A stretch of 64,000 bases of DNA from Streptomyces platensis (GTDB lineage Bacteria > Actinomycetota > Actinomycetes > Streptomycetales > Streptomycetaceae). The stretch is from assembly GCF_008704855.1 (NCBI RefSeq), contig NZ_CP023691.1:4898001-4962000 (forward strand). Reading direction: 5' to 3'. The first letter of the stretch is position 1; each line of letters starts with the position of its first letter. This document shows, one piece after another, positions 54,064 through 61,202 of the stretch. Below the pieces are notes generated by a model. That model ran no database searches. It saw only the letters and a program-made list of their open reading frames with translations, and was not told the DNA's origin. The position numbers were made by a program, and so were the translations under genes.

Positions 54064-54708
54064 ATGCGACAGAGCCTGAAGGCGTGTGTGTTCGTGGCGG
54101 CCGCGTCGGGTGTGATCGGTGCGACCGGCAGCGCGGCGTACGCGGATGCCGGAGCCGGCGGAGGAGCGAGGAACTCTCCCGGAGTGCTGTCCGGGAACAG
54201 CATCCAGGTGACCGTGGACACGCCGGTCAACGCGTGCGGCAATTCGGTCGACGCGGGTGCGGCGCTGAACCCGGCCATGGGCAACGCGTGCGGGAACGGC
54301 GCGCCGCCCGCACCGGCCTTGCGCCAGGCGCCGCCGGTGCAGCACGCTCCGGTGGCCCAGCCGCCGGCGGGCGCGGAGCAGGCGCCGGGCGTGCACTGGA
54401 CGGCCCCGGAGCGGGAGCACCGCGCGGAGCCGGCGCGGCGACCGGTCCCGGAGCGGGTCGAGCGCCCTGTCACGGCGCCGGAGCAGCACGCGCCGGGGCC
54501 TGTGGCGGGGCACGTGCGCGGGCCCGCCCCGCGGCCCGCACAGCAGGAGGAGCGGGTGGACGCGGTGGCGCGGGCCGGGGCGTCGGCGGGTTCCGCGCTG
54601 CTGGCGGCCACGGGAGCGGATGAGCTGGGCGCGGTGGCGGCGGTCGGCGGCGGGCTGCTGGTGGGCGGGGCGCTGCTGTTGCGCCGGTCCCGTACGCGCC
54701 GCAGATGA
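54064..54708 (+). CDS. Sortase-anchored chaplin with a single chaplin domain
   Basis: A 214-residue cell-wall chaplin. Signal peptide (residues 1-27), one chaplin domain (NSPGVLSGNSIQVTVDTPVNACGNSVDAGAALNPAMGNACGN, residues 38-80), a Pro/Ala/Glu-rich spacer (80-165), then LAATG near residue 179 and a hydrophobic helix ending in RRSRTRRR, the class E (LAXTG) sorting signal. Classical long chaplins (ChpA-C) carry two chaplin domains; this one has one. No sortase gene is present in the window. The ATG follows GAGGGATG. Confidence 0.92.
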   Translation: MRQSLKACVFVAAASGVIGATGSAAYADAGAGGGARNSPGVLSGNSIQVTVDTPVNACGNSVDAGAALNPAMGNACGNGAPPAPALRQAPPVQHAPVAQPPAGAEQAPGVHWTAPEREHRAEPARRPVPERVERPVTAPEQHAPGPVAGHVRGPAPRPAQQEERVDAVARAGASAGSALLAATGADELGAVAAVGGGLLVGGALLLRRSRTRRR

Positions 54709-55083
54709 GCGGGTGGGCCGGCGGTCCCCGGGGGCTCGGCGGCCGGCCGAGCGGGTCCGGCGGGCCGCTCGGCCCCGGCCGCCCGGTCGAGCCGCCCGTC
54801 GGCATCGCCGGACGGTTCGACCGCGCGCCGTCGTACCGCTGTGTCGCGGGGCGAGCTGCGGCTGGAAGCGGCCCTGCGGAGGTACGACGGATCGTGTGGA
54901 TCAACGCGTGAAACCCGTGTCCGGCACGGGAAGGATCGTTCTTTCGCTCATTGGTGGGGACCCGTCTTCCGAGTGTTTGAAGCGGGGCGGAACCGGATGT
55001 TCCGCGGGGCCGTGCCGCGACCTCCGGCCTCTGGCAAAATTGGGGTGAAGGCCGCAAAAGTGATGAGTCGATGAGGTGGGGCC
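54709..55083. other. Intergenic region
   Basis: A 375-bp gap before the nitrilase gene; no gene, RNA or repeat recognised. Confidence 0.45.
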
Positions 55084-55929
55084 ATGCTCATTGCGCTGGC
55101 GCAGACCGACTGTGTGCTGGGTGAGGTGGAGGAGAACCTCGATATCGCCCGCGAGCAGATCGAGCAGGCGGCGGCGCAGGGCGCGGACCTGGTCGTCTTC
55201 CCCGAACTGAGCCTGCACGGCTATCACTTGGGCGCACTGCACCGCGATGCGTCCCTGGAGGCGAGCGACCCCCGGCTGCTGGAGCTCAGCACCCGCGGCC
55301 CCGATGTGCTGGTCGGCTTCCACGAGCACACCAGTCTGCGGGCGTACAACACCGCGGCCCACTACGCGGCCGGTGAGCTGGTGCACGCACACCGCAAGCT
55401 GTATCTCCCCAACTACCTGGCGTGGGAGGAGCGCAAGCACGTCAGCCCGGGGCAGTCCCTGCGGGCGTACGAGCTGAAGCGGGACCGGAGCGGCGGCCGG
55501 GGAGCCACGCTGGTCTGCAATGACGCCTGGCAGCCGGCGCTGCCGTGGCTGGCGGTGCAGGACGGCGCCGAGGTGCTGTTCGTGCCGACCAACAGCGCGG
55601 CGAGCCTGGACCCGGAGGCGATGGACACCGGCCTCTACTGGGACACCCTGCTGTCCTATACAGCGAAGATGTGCCAGTGCTGGGTGGTCTTCGTGAACCG
55701 GGTGGGCAATGAGCACGGGGCGGCGTTCTGGGGCGGCTCGCGGGTGGTGGACCCGCGGGGTGCCGTGGTGGCGCAGGCGCCCAAGTGGGAGCCCGCGCTG
55801 GTCGCCGTGGAGATCGATCTCGCCGAGGCGCGGCGGCAGCGGCGCGCGGTGCCGCTGGTCGCCGAGGCCCGGCTGGGCCTGATCGACCGCGAGGTGCGGC
55901 GACTGATCGACGAGGGCGGCGACCACTGA
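55084..55929 (+). CDS. Carbon-nitrogen hydrolase (nitrilase superfamily)
   Basis: A 281-residue amidohydrolase. The catalytic triad is visible: Glu in VVFPELSLHGY near residue 42, Lys in HRKLYLPNY near 105 and Cys in LVCNDAW near 145. The family hydrolyses amides or cleaves C-N bonds. The layout (HRKLYLPNYLAWEERKH) resembles amidases and NAD-synthetase-type glutaminases rather than true nitrilases. It diverges downstream from the TatA gene. Substrate unknown. Confidence 0.92.
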   Translation: MLIALAQTDCVLGEVEENLDIAREQIEQAAAQGADLVVFPELSLHGYHLGALHRDASLEASDPRLLELSTRGPDVLVGFHEHTSLRAYNTAAHYAAGELVHAHRKLYLPNYLAWEERKHVSPGQSLRAYELKRDRSGGRGATLVCNDAWQPALPWLAVQDGAEVLFVPTNSAASLDPEAMDTGLYWDTLLSYTAKMCQCWVVFVNRVGNEHGAAFWGGSRVVDPRGAVVAQAPKWEPALVAVEIDLAEARRQRRAVPLVAEARLGLIDREVRRLIDEGGDH

Positions 55930-55947
55930 GGGGACGGCCCCTCCGGG

Positions 55948-56163
55948 TCAGTGCCGGGCGGCGGATTCCTGGCGGGGTGCCTCGGCCGTACGGGGCGCCT
56001 CGGGCCGCTTGTCGTCCTGGAGGGCCCGCGCCTCGGACTTGAGGATGCGCATCGAGCGGCCCAGGCCGCGCGCCATGTCGGGCAGCTTCTTCGAGCCGAA
56101 GAGCAGTACCAGGACCGCGATGATCAGGATCAAATGCCAGGGTTCGAAGGCGTTGCGGAGCAC
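55948..56163 (-). CDS. tatA: Sec-independent translocase subunit TatA/TatE
   Basis: A 71-residue TatA-family protein. An N-terminal membrane helix (EPWHLILIIAVLVLLFGS), the FGSKKLPDMARGLGRSMRI hinge and amphipathic helix, and a charged tail are seen. It forms the protein-conducting pore of the twin-arginine pathway. It stands alone, convergent to the nitrilase gene and 107 bp downstream of rpsN. Streptomycetes carry several TatA copies. Confidence 0.93.
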   Translation of the reverse strand: MLRNAFEPWHLILIIAVLVLLFGSKKLPDMARGLGRSMRILKSEARALQDDKRPEAPRTAEAPRQESAARH

Positions 56164-56270
56164 GGGCGCCTCGCTTTCGTCGGGGGCGGCGGACGTTCTG
56201 TCCAGTATTACCCGAAGGGTCCGGCCGTCCGGTCCAGGGGGCGCCCCGGGCCGGACGGCCGGTGCGGTGG

Positions 56271-56576
56271 CTACCAGCTGGACTTGCGGACGCCCGGCAG
56301 ATAGCCCGCGTGGGCCTGTTCGCGCAGCCGTACGCGGGACAGGCCGAAGGCGCGGAAGTAGCCGCGCGGGCGGCCGTCGACGCTGTCGCGGTTGCGTACC
56401 CGGGTGGCGCTGGCGTCCCGCGGCTGGCGGGACAGCTCGCGGCGGGCGGCGGTGCGCTCCTCCTCCGGTGTGTGCGGGCTGCGGATGAGGGTCTTGAGGA
56501 CGGCGCGCCGGGCCGCGTAGCGGGCGACCGTCGCGCGGCGCTTCTCGTTCTTGGCGATCTTGCTCTGCTTGGCCAT
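56271..56576 (-). CDS. rpsN: 30S ribosomal protein S14, zinc-independent form
   Basis: A 101-residue uS14 of the C-minus type: MAKQSKIAKNEKRRATVARY at the start and RDSVDGRPRGYFRAFGLSRVRLRE, with no CxxC zinc ribbon. Such paralogues replace the zinc-binding S14 when zinc is short. It overlaps rpmB by one base and shares the divergent promoter with a Zur box. A terminator was not obvious. Confidence 0.96.
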   Translation of the reverse strand: MAKQSKIAKNEKRRATVARYAARRAVLKTLIRSPHTPEEERTAARRELSRQPRDASATRVRNRDSVDGRPRGYFRAFGLSRVRLREQAHAGYLPGVRKSSW

Positions 56577-56812
56577 CAGACCTTTCCTCCCCGGGCGCGG
56601 ATACGGGCGACGGCCGCCTCGATCCCGATCGTGTCCACGGTCCTGATGCCCTTGGCGCTCAGGGTGAGCCGGATGTGCCGGCCCTCGCTCTGAAGCCAGT
56701 AGCGCTTGCGCTGGATGTTGAGGTCGAAGCGGCGGGGGGTGCGGCGGTGCGAGTGGGAGACGGCGTTGCCGAAGCCCGGCGAGCGGCCGGTCAGCTGGCA
56801 GTGGGCGGACAC
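56576..56812 (-). CDS. rpmB: 50S ribosomal protein L28, C-minus form
   Basis: A 78-residue bL28: MSAHCQLTGRSPGFGNAVSHSHRRTPRRF followed by LNIQRKRYWLQSEGRHIRLTLSAKGIRTVD. It lacks the second cysteine pair of the zinc-binding form, so only one cysteine remains. It is first in the rpmB-rpsN operon, 62 bp from the Zur-box centre. Confidence 0.95.
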   Translation of the reverse strand: MSAHCQLTGRSPGFGNAVSHSHRRTPRRFDLNIQRKRYWLQSEGRHIRLTLSAKGIRTVDTIGIEAAVARIRARGGKV

Positions 56813-56852
56813 GGGGCGATCCCTTCGGTCAGCGGCCCGGGTGAGGGCCTAT

Positions 56853-56875
56853 TGAAAATGGAAACCATTTCCGTA
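56853..56875. promoter_or_regulatory. Zur box in the divergent ribosomal-protein promoter
   Basis: TGAAAATGGAAACCATTTCCGTA contains a palindrome (GAAAATGG and CCATTTCC flanking AAA) of the actinobacterial Zur type. It lies between rpmB-rpsN and rpmG-rpmE-cobW, 11 bp before rpmG, and should repress both sides when zinc is sufficient. Confidence 0.75.
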
Positions 56876-56885
56876 TACTAACCAC

Positions 56886-57050
56886 ATGGCCCGCAACGAA
56901 CTACGCCCGGTCGTCAAGCTCCGGTCCACCGCCGGCACCGGCTACACCTACGTGACCCGCAAGAACCGCCGTAACGACCCCGACCGCCTGGAACTGCGCA
57001 AGTACGACCCGGTGGCCGGCCGGCACGTCGCCTTCCGAGAGGAGCGCTGA
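56886..57050 (+). CDS. rpmG: 50S ribosomal protein L33, C-minus form
   Basis: A 54-residue bL33 with MARNELRPVVKLRSTAGTGYTYVTRKNRRNDPDRLELRKYDP. It has no cysteines, so it is the zinc-independent paralogue. The ATG directly follows the Zur box. L31 starts 5 bp after its stop. Confidence 0.95.
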   Translation: MARNELRPVVKLRSTAGTGYTYVTRKNRRNDPDRLELRKYDPVAGRHVAFREER

Positions 57051-57055
57051 GCACC

Positions 57056-57307
57056 GTGAAGCCTGGAATCCACCCCGCCTACGGGCCCGTCGTCTTCCGC
57101 GACCGGGCCGCCGACTACGCCTTTTTGACCCGCTCGACCGCGACCAGCGAGAAGACGGTCGAGTGGGAGGACGGGAACACCTATCCCGTCATCGACGTCG
57201 AGATCTCCTCGGCGAGCCACCCCTTCTACACGGGCACCGCCCGGGTGCTGGACACCGCGGGCCGCGTCGAGCGGTTCGAGCGCCGTTACGGCAAGCGGGC
57301 CCGCTGA
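57056..57307 (+). CDS. rpmE2: 50S ribosomal protein L31, type B (zinc-independent)
   Basis: An 83-residue bL31-B: MKPGIHPAYGPVVFRDRAADYAFLTRSTAT, then ISSASHPFYTGTARVLDTAGRVERFERRYG. No cysteines, which marks the type B form. The GTG start follows rpmG. Its TGA shares the A with the ATG of the CobW-like gene. Confidence 0.95.
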   Translation: MKPGIHPAYGPVVFRDRAADYAFLTRSTATSEKTVEWEDGNTYPVIDVEISSASHPFYTGTARVLDTAGRVERFERRYGKRAR

Positions 57308-58455
57308 TGGAGCGGCTCAACGTCGTGCTGGTGGGCGGCCTGCACGACGACGCGCGGCGGGCCGCCGTCGAGCGGCTGCTGCGGACCGTCCCCGGCAGCG
57401 TCGCCCTCCACCACGACCTCGCCTCGGCCGCCGAAGGCACCGTGCGGCGCACCGTCCGGGACGCGGGCGGCACGCTCGACACCGGGGACGCGCCGCTGGT
57501 CAACGACTGCGCCTGCTGTGCGCTGCGCGAGGACCTGGTGCCCGAGCTGGAGCGGCTGGCGGCCGGCCGGACCTGCCGGCTGGCGATCGTCGAACTGTGG
57601 GACTCGGTCGAGCCCAAGGCGATGGCCGAAGTGATCACCGCCTGCGGCAGCGACAACCTCGCACTGACCGGTGTGCTCACCGCCGTCGACCCGGCGCTGC
57701 TGCTGCCCTACCTGAGCTGCGGCGACGACCTCGCCGAGGCGGGCCTCGCCGCCGCGGCCTCCGACCAGCGCACGGTCGCCGACACCTGGGCGCGGCAGCT
57801 GGAGTACGCGCCGGTGCTGGCGATCGCGACGGGGGAGGAGCCGGCGGAGCCCGCCGACCTGGCGCTGCTCGGCCAGCTGCACCCGATGGCACACCAGGTC
57901 CCGGTGGAATCCGGGGAGTTGGCGGCCGCCGCGCTGGCCGGGTTCGATGTGGCCGCGGCCGCTGACCGTCAGCACCCGGCCTGTGCGCTGCTGCCGCAGG
58001 AGGCCGACGCGGAGGGGGTCGGCACACTGGTCTGGCGGCGGGCCCGGCCCTTCCACCCCGAGCGGCTCTATGCCGCGCTGGAGGACCTGACCTGTGCGGC
58101 CGCCCGCAGCCGGGGCCGGTTCTGGCTGGCCGACCGCCCGGACACGCTGCTGTCCTGGGACGCGGCCGGCGGTGCGCTGTGTGTGGAGAACGCCGGGCCG
58201 TGGCTGGCCGCGCTGCCGGACGCCGCCTGGGAGATGGTGCCGCCGATGCGCCGGGCCGCCGCCGCGCTGGACTGGCATCCCGAGCACGGTGACCGCACCC
58301 AGCATCTGGTCTTCACCTCGCCGGGCCTGGACCGCGAGGGCCTGCGGTCCCTGCTGGACTCCTGCCTGCTCACCGACGCCGAGTTCGCGGGCGGCCCGCC
58401 GGCCTGGAAGAGCCTGCCGCCCGCCTTCGACGCCCTCCTCGACCCCGTTTCGTAA
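57307..58455 (+). CDS. CobW/COG0523-like protein with degenerate P-loop
   Basis: A 382-residue protein of the CobW/ZNG1 type, associated with metal allocation. The family CxCC motif is seen as CACC within VNDCACCALREDLVPEL near residue 62, and CobW_C features follow toward the C-terminus (FHPERLYAALEDL, FTSPGLDREGL). The expected Walker A (GxxGxGKT) near the start reads VGGLHDDARRAAVERLL, so GTP hydrolysis may be lost or altered. It is coupled to L31 and lies in the Zur-type operon. Confidence 0.9.
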   Translation: MERLNVVLVGGLHDDARRAAVERLLRTVPGSVALHHDLASAAEGTVRRTVRDAGGTLDTGDAPLVNDCACCALREDLVPELERLAAGRTCRLAIVELWDSVEPKAMAEVITACGSDNLALTGVLTAVDPALLLPYLSCGDDLAEAGLAAAASDQRTVADTWARQLEYAPVLAIATGEEPAEPADLALLGQLHPMAHQVPVESGELAAAALAGFDVAAAADRQHPACALLPQEADAEGVGTLVWRRARPFHPERLYAALEDLTCAAARSRGRFWLADRPDTLLSWDAAGGALCVENAGPWLAALPDAAWEMVPPMRRAAAALDWHPEHGDRTQHLVFTSPGLDREGLRSLLDSCLLTDAEFAGGPPAWKSLPPAFDALLDPVS

Positions 58456-58512
58456 GACGGGCCGCCTCCGTACGCACGGATCCGGCCCTCAGCACGCACA
58501 AGGAAGCTCCCC

Positions 58513-58749
58513 ATGCCCCGACGGCACGACCCGCGCCGGACGCCCGCGCCCCGCCGCAATCCGCTCGACGCGGCCGGCATCACCTACGTCGACTACAAGG
58601 ACACCGATCTGCTGCGGAAGTTCCTCTCCGACCGCGGAAAGATCCGCAGCCGCCGGATCACCCGGGTCACCGCGCAACAACAGCGGCAGCTGGCCCGTGC
58701 GATCAAGAACGCCCGGGAGATGGCGCTGCTGCCCTACGCGTCGCGGTGA
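58513..58749 (+). CDS. rpsR: 30S ribosomal protein S18 paralogue
   Basis: A 78-residue bS18: MPRRHDPRRTPAPRRNPLDAAGITYVDYKDTDLLRKFLSDRGKIRSRRITRVTAQQQRQLARAIKNAREMALLPY. No cysteines. It is the last gene of the zinc-starvation ribosomal set, followed by a hairpin. Confidence 0.95.
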   Translation: MPRRHDPRRTPAPRRNPLDAAGITYVDYKDTDLLRKFLSDRGKIRSRRITRVTAQQQRQLARAIKNAREMALLPYASR

Positions 58750-58772
58750 CGGCCGCCGTCCGGTGACGGGCC

Positions 58773-58806
58773 GGAGCTTCCCTACGTCCAGTGCGTAGGG
58801 GAGCTC
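58773..58806 (+). terminator. Terminator after rpsR
   Basis: Near-perfect 14-bp stem (GGAGCTTCCCTACG and CGTAGGGGAGCTCC, one wobble) with loop TCCAGTG region, followed by TTC. Confidence 0.7.
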
Positions 58807-59128
58807 CTTCGTTTGTCCGGGGGTGTGCGCAGGGGGAGGGCCCTCGTGCCGGGCGGACGGAGTGCCCGGGTGCGGAACCCGGAGGGCGTGGCACACGTCT
58901 CGTCCTTGTGCCTGAGAGTGCCGGCCCGCCGATCCGTACCAGGTGACAGCGCATCGCGTCCGGGGCGACGGCCGGTGGCCGACCCTCCGTGAGGGCTCGG
59001 TGACCGCGTTCGACGAGCTGTGACGGCCTCTGCACCGGCTGTCGTGCACGTGCATCTGCGCATGCATCCGCATGTGAACGCAGCTATGATCCCGGGCAGT
59101 TGACACCATTTATCACCGGGAGACCCCT
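58807..59128. other. Intergenic region upstream of DUF397
   Basis: About 320 bp with no gene. It contains the operator-like motif at 59043-59059 and several TGCAT repeats. Confidence 0.55.
59043..59059 (+). promoter_or_regulatory. Operator-like motif, copy A
   Basis: CGTGCACGTGCATCTGC matches copy B at 60064-60080 exactly in opposite orientation. It lies 70-86 bp upstream of the DUF397 start; the neighbouring XRE regulator is the natural candidate to bind. Confidence 0.5.
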
Positions 59129-59368
59129 GTGCCCCACGCATACAACGGCATGGCCGCCACAGATCTCCGTGATGTGGCGTGGCAGAAGAGCAGGCACAGC
59201 AACTCCCAGGGCTCCTGCGTGGAGTTCGCCAAGCTGCCCGGGGGTGACATCGCGGTACGCAACTCCCGTTTCCCGGACGGCCCGGCGCTCATCTACACGC
59301 CGGCCGAGGTGCGGGCGATGCTGCTCGGCATCAAGGACGGGGAGTTCGACCATCTCGTCCGGGACTGA
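59129..59368 (+). CDS. DUF397 domain protein
   Basis: A 79-residue DUF397 protein: WQKSRHSNSQGSCVEFAKL near the start, VRNSRFPDGPALIYTPAEVRAML and a C-terminal KDGEFDHLV. It is the small partner of the XRE regulator at 60255 and part of an AbaA-like triad with the HATPase between. The GTG follows GGGAG. Confidence 0.9.
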   Translation: MPHAYNGMAATDLRDVAWQKSRHSNSQGSCVEFAKLPGGDIAVRNSRFPDGPALIYTPAEVRAMLLGIKDGEFDHLVRD

Positions 59369-59436
59369 CCGCCCGTCCCGCCCACACAGAACGACCGGGC
59401 GCCCGCCCCTCGCGGTACGCCCGGTGTGCACAACGG

Positions 59437-59940
59437 CTACGGCAGCCGGAAGAGCGCCCACACGATCTTGCCGTGCGTGGCGCCGGCCAGTGGATGCCAG
59501 CCCCAGCTGTCGCTGAAGGAATCCACGAGATACAGCCCGCGCCCGGACTCCGCGGCGAAATCCGCCTCGCCGGCGACCGGTGAGTCATCGCTCGGGTCCC
59601 GTACGGCGCAGACCAGCCGGGAGGACCAGCGCATCAGATGCAGCCGGGCCGGCGGGGTGGCGTCGGGGTGCTCCGGGGCGGTGTCCGGGTGCTCCGGAGC
59701 GGCGAGGATCGCGTGTCGCAGCGCATTCGTGACGAGTTCGGAGACGACCAGGGCGACCGAGTCGAAGAGCTCGTCCAGCTCCCAGCCCTGCAAGGTCTCC
59801 CGGGTGAACGCCCGTGCGCAGCGCACCGATTCATAGCGCGGTGGGAGCGTGCGGGATGCGGATCCGGAGACGGCCAGGGGGTCGACGGGAGGAAAGCCCT
59901 GCCATAACGGCTCGAGCATGGTCAAAACCTTGGTCCCCAT
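59437..59940 (-). CDS. HATPase-domain protein (anti-sigma-factor-kinase-like)
   Basis: A 167-residue GHKL ATPase of the RsbW-like family: LVVSELVTNALRHAI near residue 70 (N box) and a GRGLYLVDSFSDSWGW motif near 135 (G1/F box region). Such proteins accompany DUF397 and XRE/DUF5753 in Streptomyces. The ATG at 59940 follows CAGGAG; a GTG at 59949 is the alternative. It diverges from the XRE regulator and converges on DUF397. Confidence 0.88.
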   Translation of the reverse strand: MGTKVLTMLEPLWQGFPPVDPLAVSGSASRTLPPRYESVRCARAFTRETLQGWELDELFDSVALVVSELVTNALRHAILAAPEHPDTAPEHPDATPPARLHLMRWSSRLVCAVRDPSDDSPVAGEADFAAESGRGLYLVDSFSDSWGWHPLAGATHGKIVWALFRLP

Positions 59941-60254
59941 GCGAGGCACTCCTGGCGTTCGCGGACGTCATGACCCTGGCCGGGCAGCCGGATCTGGCGG
60001 ATCTTTCACGAGCGTGCATGCGTGCGACGCCTATGGTTCCCAATGCGCGAGACAGATGCAAGGGCAGATGCACGTGCACGTGACGTGATTGCGGGGGCGT
60101 GCGCCGATTTGAGCGGAATTCTTCCTACCACTTCTTGTGGAGGGCTTGCGGGGGCCTCACGTATCCGTAACCGGATGAGCACTCAACGAAGCCCGGACGT
60201 GGCAGACTTGCGGCCCTCTGTTGGACGGGGTGGGGTCACAGGAGGGTCTGAGAG
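59941..60254. other. Intergenic region between HATPase and XRE genes
   Basis: About 314 bp holding divergent promoters and operator copy B; no gene seen. Confidence 0.5.
60064..60080 (-). promoter_or_regulatory. Operator-like motif, copy B
   Basis: Minus-strand CGTGCACGTGCATCTGC, identical to copy A at 59043-59059, placed 175-191 bp before the XRE start and 124-140 bp before the HATPase start. A further CAGATGCA lies just before it. Confidence 0.5.
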
Positions 60255-61118
60255 GTGTCCGCAAGTGAGTCGAGCGGGTCGGTGGTGCGGCGAATCCTGC
60301 TCGGGTCGCAGCTCCGCCGGCTGCGTGAATCGCGTGGGATAACCCGCGAGGCGGCCGGCTACTCGATCCGTGCGTCCGAATCCAAGATCAGCCGCATGGA
60401 GTTGGGCCGCGTGAGCTTCAAGGCACGGGATGTGGAGGATCTGCTCACCCTGTACGGGGTCGGTGACGCCCAGGAGCGCGAGGCGCTGCTCTCCCTGGCG
60501 CGGGAGGCGAACGTCGCCGGCTGGTGGCACAGCTACGGCGATGTGCTGCCCGGGTGGTTCCAGACGTATGTGGGTCTGGAAGGCGCCACGTCGCTGCTCC
60601 GGGTCTACGAAGTCCAGTTCGTCCACGGGCTGTTGCAGACCGAGAGCTATGCGCAGGCGGTCGTCAGACGGGGCATGCCGGACGCCGGGACCGCGGAGAT
60701 CGAGAGACGGGTCGCGCTCCGCATGGAGCGGCAGAAGCTGCTGGTGGCCGAGCGCTCGGCGCAGTTCCACTGTGTGCTGGACGAGGCCGCGCTACGGCGC
60801 CCGTACGGCGAACGCGCGGTGATGCGCGAGCAGGTGAAGCATCTGATCGAGGTGTCCGAGCGGCCCAATGTACGGCTCCAGGTGATGCCCTTCAGCCTGG
60901 GCGGGCACGCGGGGGAGAGCGGGGCGTTCACCATGCTCGGCTTCCAGGAGTCGGGTCTGCCGGACGTCGTCTATCTGGAGCAGCTGACGAGTGCGCTGTA
61001 TCTGGACAAGCCCGAGGAAGTCGCCCAGTACGCACGGGTGATGGACCGCCTCCAGGAAGAGGGGCCGAATCCGTCGGAGACCAGGGACCTGTTGCGCGGG
61101 CTGCTCCAACTCATGTGA
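60255..61118 (+). CDS. XRE-family regulator with DUF5753 domain
   Basis: A 287-residue WhiJ/AbaA-like regulator. The helix-turn-helix (residues about 17-65) reads LGSQLRRLRESRGITREAAGYSIRASESKISRME. DUF5753 follows (FVHGLLQTESYAQAVVRR near 130, then VSERPNVRLQVMPF near 200). The GTG at 60255 has GGAGGG upstream. It works with the DUF397 and HATPase genes; the shared motif in the promoters is probably its operator. Such triads control development and antibiotic production. Confidence 0.93.
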   Translation: MSASESSGSVVRRILLGSQLRRLRESRGITREAAGYSIRASESKISRMELGRVSFKARDVEDLLTLYGVGDAQEREALLSLAREANVAGWWHSYGDVLPGWFQTYVGLEGATSLLRVYEVQFVHGLLQTESYAQAVVRRGMPDAGTAEIERRVALRMERQKLLVAERSAQFHCVLDEAALRRPYGERAVMREQVKHLIEVSERPNVRLQVMPFSLGGHAGESGAFTMLGFQESGLPDVVYLEQLTSALYLDKPEEVAQYARVMDRLQEEGPNPSETRDLLRGLLQLM

Positions 61119-61202
61119 CGCGTCGGTAGGATGGCGCACCATCAGGAGTCAGCACCCCCCAATGCGGCGCCCTGAGCGCCCTGTTCTCCAGATCGGGATG
61201 GC

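Noticed and set aside
59437..59940. Sigma-B-type anti-sigma factor locus
   Set aside because: No sigma factor or anti-anti-sigma gene is adjacent; the DUF397/XRE neighbours fit an AbaA-like triad better.
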